A DNA stretch of 13,113 bases from Discostella pseudostelligera (taxonomy: Eukaryota; Bacillariophyta; Thalassiosirophyceae; Thalassiosirales; Thalassiosiraceae): contig JALLBK010000788.1 of assembly GCA_036940085.1 (NCBI GenBank), positions 1-13,113 on the forward strand, in the 5' to 3' direction. Position numbers and translations under genes: made by a program. Of the stretch, positions 7,788 through 13,113 are shown piece by piece (within the stretch, counting starts at the first letter, position 1; the number at the start of each line of letters is the position of its first letter). The notes beneath the pieces were generated by a model, which saw nothing but the letters and a program-made list of their open reading frames with translations, was not told where the DNA came from and made no database searches.

Positions 7788-9922
7788 TCAGTAATTCTCC
7801 TCTTCATTTTCCTCATCATCTTCTACCTCGTCATCCATCTCCTCATCGGGATCAATCCCTCTCATTACTTTTTCTAGACGTTCCAGGCCTTGGATCGCAA
7901 TCACATTCTGCGGATTCAAAGAAATTGCGACATGGAAACATTCAAGTGCCTCCGTATAGTCTTCATTGAGAGTATGGATTTCCGCCATCTTGGCTATGAT
8001 AACATCCCCGTGTTCTTTAATCCACGTCACTGCATGACTATTGCTTGGTGTTGACGAGGTATCTGACATATCATTCGCCCGTCTACCTTCGATGGCGTCC
8101 TTCAACAGCTTCACACATGTATCGTAATGTCCTTCTGCTGCGAATAAGTCCACAAGGGCAAATAAGGGACGAGGTGCACCTGGATCAAGTGCCATGGCGC
8201 GTTTCAAGGCACGCTTTGCACGGTCTTTACCCTCTCCATTTTGATGAGACGACGGTGCCTGCGATAGTGCAAGTCCTACAAGTGTGATGGCCCGAGCATC
8301 ACGTGGACTGGAAGAGATAGCCTCCTTTGCTGTGCAGATGGCCTCTTTGAATTTGTCAGCAGCAAGGTATGACTCCACTAATCCCTCGTAGGATGGAATG
8401 TCATGCCGAAGATCGTTGGCTCTGAAGAAGGACACTACGGCATGATCCGGTTGTTGAGATGCCAATAGGATCGACCCACGCAAATAATGAGCATATTGGT
8501 GTTGTTGATCGATCGATATCGCCTTATCAACAAACGCCAAACTCTTCTCATTATCATCCCTCGCTAGATGGTACAAACTCAAACACACCCACGGCTCGGG
8601 TTTGTTCGCGTTGATATCCAACATGTCGGCGGTTAACTGACCAAGTTCATCCTCCACTCCACCCGTTACCGAGTCATTCGGATTCTTATCCCGTCCACCA
8701 TAATAACTGTAATGATAATGCAAATATCCACCCTGTTGTAACATGAAGGCATTTTTCCGACTCATGCGCAACTGAAAAAGCAAGTGTGCGTACTTGTCCA
8801 TCCCCTCCATCCAGTGCCTATCCATTGATCGGACTCGTTGGTAATTCTTTTCCGATGCAAGGATCTGTCCCAGTTCTTGTTGGATATGTGCTTTTTGTAA
8901 GATAATGTGAGGATTATTGTGAAATTGTGACGAGAGACAAGTGAAGTGCTCCAGGGAAGTCGAGAGTTGATTTTTGTANGTGAGGATTATTGTGAAATTG
9001 TGACGAGAGACAAGTGAAGTGCTCCAGGGAAGTCGAGAGTTGATTTTTGTACAGGGTGGAGTGAGCTTGAGCAAATGTCCGCAGAGGGAGGAGACACTCG
9101 ACTTCTACATCTTTGCTTTCAGCAATTGAATCATGGACTACATTCCTATCCTCCTCTTTCGATTCATTCGCCAAATGCTTCAACCCCACATCGATCAATG
9201 ACAATGTTGTCGATTCATCACATCCCAACTTCGCCAATTGCTCTACTGCCTCCAATGCATACGGATCTTTCATCACTGCGAATTTGTACTCCACTACAGC
9301 ATCGGCTACCCTTCCACTCATATAATGCAAATTTCCCAACAGCATAAGCGACTCTAGGGTGGCATAAACATGTGGCTGACGCTGTTGGTGTTGTTGTTTC
9401 TGCACGGTTGCATTTTTGGTACCGTGGGGGAAGGATCGTTCCAATATTGCAGCAGCTTCAATTATGGATCCGGCATTAGACAAGGCACGACTTTCCTTGG
9501 TGCGTAAACGTGCCTCCCATGAGGAGGTGGCATCTTCTGTCGTTCGTCTCATCTCCGTGTGCACATGCGAATGGACCATATCCGCGCTTTTATTGGTGCA
9601 ACATGGTAGTTCGCAATATATTGGTAAGGACACGTGAAATAATCAATGACAGTTGGAACAGCACAAAAGTAAGAGAAACTCACGCATCCCGATAATAACC
9701 ATTCGCCTGACGATGTCTTTCCGTATTTGCGGCACAATCTCCCAATATCTCAAGTGTGGTGGCGGCGTGGACATTGTGTGTTGGCACCGAATTCATCCAT
9801 TGCGATAGCTCACATAATGCGACTAATTCACAACTTTTGTACTGGCGTTCGTTGAAGAGACGAGTGGCTTGGAGTTGGAGCGGTGCCCGTGGTGGTGGGG
9901 AGGCATCCTCTGGATCGGCCAT
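7788..9922 (-). CDS. ANAPC7: Anaphase-promoting complex subunit 7 (TPR protein), split by an assembly artefact
   Basis: APC7 is a TPR scaffold of the APC/C ubiquitin ligase that drives mitotic exit. Exon 1 is 9922-9684 and exon 2 is 9586-7788. Exon 2 contains a 72-bp sequence twice around a single N at 8979. Counting one copy only, the frame is continuous and the protein is 654 aa. The start is ACCATGG at 9922 ([11 protein letters not shown]). TPR-like helices run through most of the protein. Segments matching human APC7 are [16 protein letters not shown] (Trp388), [11 protein letters not shown], and the last repeat [17 protein letters not shown] followed by a very acidic tail, as in human APC7. 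It is somewhat longer than the human protein (about 565-600 aa). As deposited, a gene finder would break it into two models. Confidence is high for the family; the exact N-terminus depends on the phase-2 intron. Confidence 0.9.
8907..9051. repeat. 72-bp perfect duplication around one N (probable assembly join)
   Basis: Positions 8907-8978 and 8980-9051 are identical, with N at 8979. Keeping both shifts the APC7 frame by 73 nt (one base). Removing one copy plus the N restores a single open frame. This is what results when two contigs overlapping by 72 bp are butted with a one-base gap, so I read it as an artefact and not as biology. Confidence 0.9.
9587..9683 (-). other. Intron of the APC7 gene
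   Basis: 97 nt, donor GTGAGT, acceptor AATAAAAG, phase 2. No other AG occurs between the donor and the acceptor on this strand apart from the donor itself, so the acceptor is unambiguous. It is odd in having a purine-rich 3' end with an AATAAA hexamer (9594-9589) just before the AG. Removal gives ...GYYRDAADMVHS. Confidence 0.78.
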
Positions 9923-10034
9923 GGTCGGGTATTGGTTGGAGGTGGTTACGATTTTGATAGGGTCGCGGCGGAATTCATGCTTTGGTGCGGTTTGCGGTTG
10001 GTTGGTTGGCAAGAAATGAGTCGAGTCTTTTTCC

Positions 10035-10046
10035 TCCCGCCAATAT
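10035..10046. promoter_or_regulatory. Fused E2F-like / CCAAT element TCCCGCCAATAT
   Basis: It repeats the 11-mer seen at 2178-2188, with CCAAT at 10040-10044. It lies about 113 bp upstream of the APC7 ATG. E2F plus CCAAT is a typical pairing in cell-cycle promoters of animals and plants; that it works this way here is inference. Confidence 0.55.
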
Positions 10047-10176
10047 GGGGACGAACCCACTGTCGTGAAGTACTACTAATTCCTCTGTAGAAATTTAAAA
10101 TTTAACTTTAAAATTAATCGATTCCGCTATGTACGAACTACGGAATTCCTGAAAGTGTGGTACAATACTTCAACGA

Positions 10177-10184
10177 TTTCCCGC
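10177..10184. promoter_or_regulatory. E2F consensus TTTCCCGC
   Basis: An exact match to TTTSSCGC lies 108 bp before the gene 6 ATG and 255 bp from the APC7 ATG. A weaker relative, TTTTCCCCGC, follows at 10214-10223. Confidence 0.5.
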
Positions 10185-10276
10185 AAATCTAGGCCGAGCA
10201 CGCTCTCCCAACATTTTCCCCGCAACTGCAATTCTCCCCAATTCCATCAAAATCAACATGAACATGAAAGTCGGCC

Positions 10277-10297
10277 GATGATCGATGATCGATGATG
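10277..10297. repeat. Three tandem 7-mers GATGATC/GATGATG at the gene 6 start
   Basis: GATGATC, GATGATC, GATGATG. Each unit holds an ATG (10278, 10285, 10292), and because 7 is not a multiple of 3 the three ATGs occupy all three frames. Only the third leads into the long frame. Two further ATGs at 10258 and 10264 open a short uORF ending at 10281. Confidence 0.7.
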
Positions 10298-11293
10298 TTT
10301 GCTCCACCCTCCTTTGAACCCAACACTCCCCGAGAACCGCAATGGTTCCCCCGTCCCATCACCGACTCCATCGAATCTTCTCTCGACTTGATCGAGCGTC
10401 TCGAGGAAGATCGCAAACGCCGTCTACGGAACATTGCCAACGTTCCCGCCCGGGTGCCCATTGGTCTCGGCGGCGTCGAGGATCGTAGTCATTCCAATGC
10501 CTCGGGAAGTCATCAATCGCCCAAGCCCAATTCGAATAGTTCGGGGGGATGTAATGATTATGCACGATATAGATATTATCCTCCGCTAGATGCAGTGCCG
10601 GCTTCGTCGACTGCATCAGTCGCTGGCTCGTCGGTAGCGATGGAAACACCCTCCAATTTGGCGGCACTGCATAATTCCTACACTCTGGGAAATGATGACA
10701 GTCACAATAATCAGCTTCCCATGCTTTCATCGTCGGTTACTACACGCAATCGAGTCTATCGTCGAGGTGCCACCCCTCGCTCATCGTCCGTTGCTAATGC
10801 TACTTCTACTTCTCTCGCTGCAAATGCAATTATAGTTGGTGGAATTAATGATGACGAAGCAACCGAATCGATTTTAAGGCATTTCCCCGAATCTGAAACA
10901 CCACATCAACATCTACAGCAGAGTGGGAATCAATCTTTCTATTCCTCATCATCGTCGGTGCAATTTACCAGTCCTCCACTGGATCCTCGTGCAGGAGGTG
11001 GAAGAGGCAGTGGGAGGAGAGTTGGCCGTGCTTCGACTTCATCGTCTGCTACTGCTTCTGCTGCGACATGGAGACGACAACATCGTCAGCAGCAATCAAT
11101 GCAGGAAGGAATTGACACAACATCCGACAATGTCGTTCGTACAGGCACTACCGATTGGAGAACTCCCCCGGCAATGACCGAAGATCATGAGACACCCGGC
11201 CATGGCCAAGGAGATGATGTGTATAGTCAACGGAGGGATGCAAGTCAACGAAGGAGAAGACGATGGTGGGACGAAGTTAATAATGATGCTTGA
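10292..11293 (+). CDS. Uncharacterised low-complexity protein
   Basis: I do not recognise this 333-aa protein. It is rich in Ser, Arg, Asn and Gly and is probably mostly disordered. The N-terminal 55 residues are the best-ordered part: an aromatic/proline stretch (EPQWFPRPITDS) followed by a charged predicted helix (SLDLIERLEEDRKRRLRNI). The middle is Ser/Ala/Thr-rich. The C-terminal third has a Gly/Arg patch (GGGRGSGRR), a Gln/Arg segment and a terminal basic-aromatic motif RRRRRWWDEVNN. There is no signal peptide or membrane segment. The Arg-rich patches would fit a nucleic-acid-binding or nuclear protein, but that is a guess. The start is the ATG pair at 10292/10295, in a weak context and preceded by several upstream ATGs. 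No intron is needed. It shares its promoter region with APC7 and converges on the HA-repeat gene. Confidence 0.62.
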   Translation: MMFAPPSFEPNTPREPQWFPRPITDSIESSLDLIERLEEDRKRRLRNIANVPARVPIGLGGVEDRSHSNASGSHQSPKPNSNSSGGCNDYARYRYYPPLDAVPASSTASVAGSSVAMETPSNLAALHNSYTLGNDDSHNNQLPMLSSSVTTRNRVYRRGATPRSSSVANATSTSLAANAIIVGGINDDEATESILRHFPESETPHQHLQQSGNQSFYSSSSSVQFTSPPLDPRAGGGRGSGRRVGRASTSSSATASAATWRRQHRQQQSMQEGIDTTSDNVVRTGTTDWRTPPAMTEDHETPGHGQGDDVYSQRRDASQRRRRRWWDEVNNDA

Positions 11294-11477
11294 TAAGTAC
11301 CCTACAACAACCGTCTCTATTATTAATTATAACATGATCGTACCTCCAGGCTACTTGTTTTACATTTTTTTGCAAACAAAGATACTTGCATTGATGTAGC
11401 AATGCCCCGCCCCGCGTCACCTTCTTCCAACCTTCCTGCTGCGATCTTCTACAGGATAATCGATGGGGAAATAGCCT
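11294..11477. other. Convergent 3' region between gene 6 and the HA-repeat gene
   Basis: This 184-bp gap contains an AT-rich stretch (TATTATTAATTATAAC, about 11319-11334) and a T-run followed by CAAACAAAG. I see no canonical AATAAA for either gene and no gene in it. Confidence 0.5.
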
Positions 11478-13113
11478 TTAACAGAGCCAACTCCCATGCC
11501 CATGTCCATGTCCTGTAGATGAAAGATGTGACATTGACGGAAACGTTGTCTGGTGGTTGGCATTGGGATTGGGGTTGCCAACGACACCATCCTCACCACC
11601 AATAACACCACCACGTTGTAAGCCCGATTGTGAGAATTCCGACGAGGCTCCCCCCATCGTCGTCGTCGTCGTTGTCGGCAAGGCAGGCATCTTAGTATTC
11701 TTATTGTACTCCTCATTGGCTATTATCGACATGGCAGATTTCAATTCCACCAACTTCTTCTCTTCTTCCTTCATCTTGGCCACGAGCTTTCGTTGGATGG
11801 CGGTTTGAGTTTTGGGGATATTCGTATTCATCATGGGATTCGTTGACGATGACATCGCATTGTTGTTATTCTGGTTCACTCCTTTCCCCTTGAGCCTCCA
11901 TACGAATCCAATGGAGTTCAGTAGGTCGATGCGTTCTTCGGTGAGGAAGGAGTGTTTCCCTTCTTGGTAATAGCAGTACTGTTCACGCTGATTTTGGAGA
12001 GAGATGAAAGATCAAGAGGCAACCAAATGATTAGAGAGAGGTGTCTACTCAGCAAAAGGCCAACGCGAACACCCACACCTGCTTACCTGCTTCGCCACCC
12101 ACTTGCCCAAAGCATTACTTTTCATGTAATTCTGTGGCACGATGCAATGTCCGTTCTATTGAAGAAGAAAGATATCGAATGAGCAAATAGAAATTGAGAA
12201 ACATGTCATTTCGGTGGTTGACCATATCCGTCGTCTCAGATACGGTACATGTGACTCTTATGAAACTCACCTCCTTTTTATACTCCAACAACTTCTCATA
12301 CCGTTCATTCCAATCCATCCTATCCCGGAACTGCCAAACGAAACCCAATTGATTCAACTTGGCCATCCGCTCGGCGGTCATGGTACTTGGCTTCCCCTCC
12401 AACCGTGCCTTACACTGTCGTCGTTGATCGGTAACCCATTCTGCCAGCTTGGGTGCCTTCTCATACTGTCGTGGCACCCGAACATCCCCATTCACATTCT
12501 TGTACGCCACTAGACTATCAAAATTAGCTTGCCATGTCCGTTCTCCCCGCACTGTGCATTGAATATCTATCGATTCCAAAACCGCCACCCGATCGGCATT
12601 CAGTACTGTCGAGGAAGTTTCATCTTGCTGGTAGAGAGTGTATTGCTCGCGTTGGGTTTGGATCCAATCATAAAGTGAACGATATCGGACATCATTGTCG
12701 GGTATGTTGACGTCGCCCTTGCGAGCTTTGTAGAGTAAGAGTTGATAGAGCATGTCGTTCCAGCTTTCGTAGCCGGATCCAGATCGGACGGGATCATTAT
12801 TTGTAATGGTGTTGTGTTGATCGGTGATAGGCGACGATGATGGTGGAGGTGGTTTGCTGGCTGCGGCGGCGACGGTAGCGGAGGCAGCAGTAGAAGCAGC
12901 TGCGGCGATGCTGGTTAGGTCGCTTGAAGACGTCGGCGGCGGCAGAGTTGGAATGGGAATGGCAGCGTTGCTTCCCTCGGCCTCCAATTTGACATTACCG
13001 ACGTCGACGACATCATTGCTTGTATTCACCTCCTGGCAGAACATGGCGTCCCCAGCTTCAGATGGGGGTGGTAACTTCTCCAATTCCGCAACAAGAATAG
13101 GATTATCCTCCAC
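11478..13113 (-). CDS. Protein with three helicase-associated (HA) repeats, no helicase; 5' partial
   Basis: Exons are 13113-12271, 12155-12087 and 11987-11478, giving 473 aa within the window. The 5' end lies beyond the right edge: the first visible codon is GTG and no upstream ATG can be seen. After an acidic, Ala/Pro-rich N-terminus (1-110) come three HA repeats: about 118-190 (W118, GDVNIP, LYDWIQTQREQY), 194-263 (W194, GDVRVP, LAEWVTDQRRQ, LNQLGFVW) and 268-335 (W268, NGHCIVPQ, LGKWVAKQREQY, LNSIGFVW). The third is complete only after both introns are removed, which supports the splicing. A charged helix (about 366-400, QRKLVAKMKEEEKKLVELK) and a Gly/Asn/His-rich tail follow. HA repeats (Pfam Helicase_assoc) are small helical, presumably nucleic-acid-binding units, found beside helicases in bacteria and as free arrays in diatoms. 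No helicase motif is visible. Function unknown. Confidence 0.85.
11988..12086 (-). other. Intron 2 of the HA-repeat gene
   Basis: 99 nt, donor GTAAGC, acceptor AAATCAG preceded by a CT-rich tract, phase 0. Removal joins WVAKQ to REQYCYY, recreating the HA motif seen uninterrupted in repeats 1 and 2. Confidence 0.88.
12156..12270 (-). other. Intron 1 of the HA-repeat gene
   Basis: 115 nt, donor GTGAGT, acceptor TTCAATAG, phase 0. Removal joins LEYKKE to NGHCIVPQ, the canonical HA sequence. The frame stays open through this intron, so an unspliced reading would wrongly appear coding. Confidence 0.88.

Larger units (their letters stand above)
9923..10291. promoter_or_regulatory. Divergent intergenic region between APC7 and the unknown gene 6
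   Basis: These 369 bp hold both promoters. They contain the fused E2F/CCAAT element at 10035-10046, a second E2F consensus at 10177-10184, an AT-rich core (about 10090-10125) and a 7-bp tandem repeat abutting the gene 6 start. The APC7-side frame is open up to 10060 but has no better start than 9922. Confidence 0.65.

Noticed and set aside
8914..9074. Repeated peptide [17 protein letters not shown] as a biological tandem TPR duplication
   Set aside because: The repeat is perfect at the DNA level, shifts the frame, and is separated by an N; it is a contig-overlap artefact.
11480..11520. Short CATGNC tandem repeats (HGHGHG) as a CRISPR or minisatellite
   Set aside because: It is only a few 6-bp units within the coding tail of the HA gene, with no spacers.
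11417..11716. Separate 99-codon frame on the minus strand inside the last HA-gene exon
   Set aside because: It overlaps the coding exon in another frame, is Arg-rich from reading repeats out of frame, and no splice pair clearly joins it to the gene.
1..13113. A defence island, biosynthetic cluster or other new multi-gene system
   Set aside because: The genes are unrelated housekeeping or lineage-specific eukaryotic genes with separate promoters and introns; nothing ties them into one pathway beyond the shared promoter motifs reported above.

Overview
The window looks like ordinary nuclear DNA from a protist with a compact genome, most probably a diatom. The evidence is six short GT-AG introns (83-115 nt), Kozak-like starts (ACCATGG twice), eukaryote-only families (APC7, RBM26/27, a GCK domain), mitochondrial-type presequences, and a helicase-free protein made of helicase-associated (HA) repeats, a family I know to be abundant in diatoms. 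The diatom assignment is inference. I see no rRNA, tRNA, transposon, CRISPR array or viral gene.

Seven genes alternate strictly in strand (-,+,-,+,-,+,-). From left to right: (1) 54-2021 minus, an indole-3-glycerol-phosphate synthase / phosphoribosylanthranilate isomerase fusion of tryptophan synthesis; (2) 2443-4828 plus, an RBM26/27-type RNA-binding protein in three exons; (3) 4951-5928 minus, a GCK-domain protein with a possible mitochondrial leader; (4) 6265-7720 plus, an isovaleryl-CoA-dehydrogenase-like enzyme in two exons; (5) 7788-9922 minus, anaphase-promoting-complex subunit APC7 in two exons, interrupted by an assembly artefact; (6) 10292-11293 plus, an unrecognised low-complexity protein; (7) 11478-13113 minus, a protein with three HA repeats in three exons, running off the right edge.

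The alternation leaves three divergent promoter regions (2022-2442, 5929-6264, 9923-10291) and three short convergent 3' regions (122, 67 and 184 bp). All three divergent regions carry E2F-like GC elements and a CCAATA box. Two of them share an 11-mer, TCCCGCCAATA, that fuses both elements. The first also has three CACGTG boxes in 152 bp, and the middle one has four E2F-like sites in 87 bp. This suggests shared growth or cell-cycle control, which would suit APC7, but it is inference from motifs.

The genes do not form one pathway. They are housekeeping functions (amino-acid synthesis, leucine catabolism, nuclear RNA metabolism, cell cycle) plus two poorly known diatom-type proteins. I found no convincing new multi-gene system. 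The points most worth a second look are the shared promoter code, the false 72-bp duplication with an N inside APC7, the orphan gene 6, the GCK protein's unknown C-terminal domain and the helicase-free HA protein.
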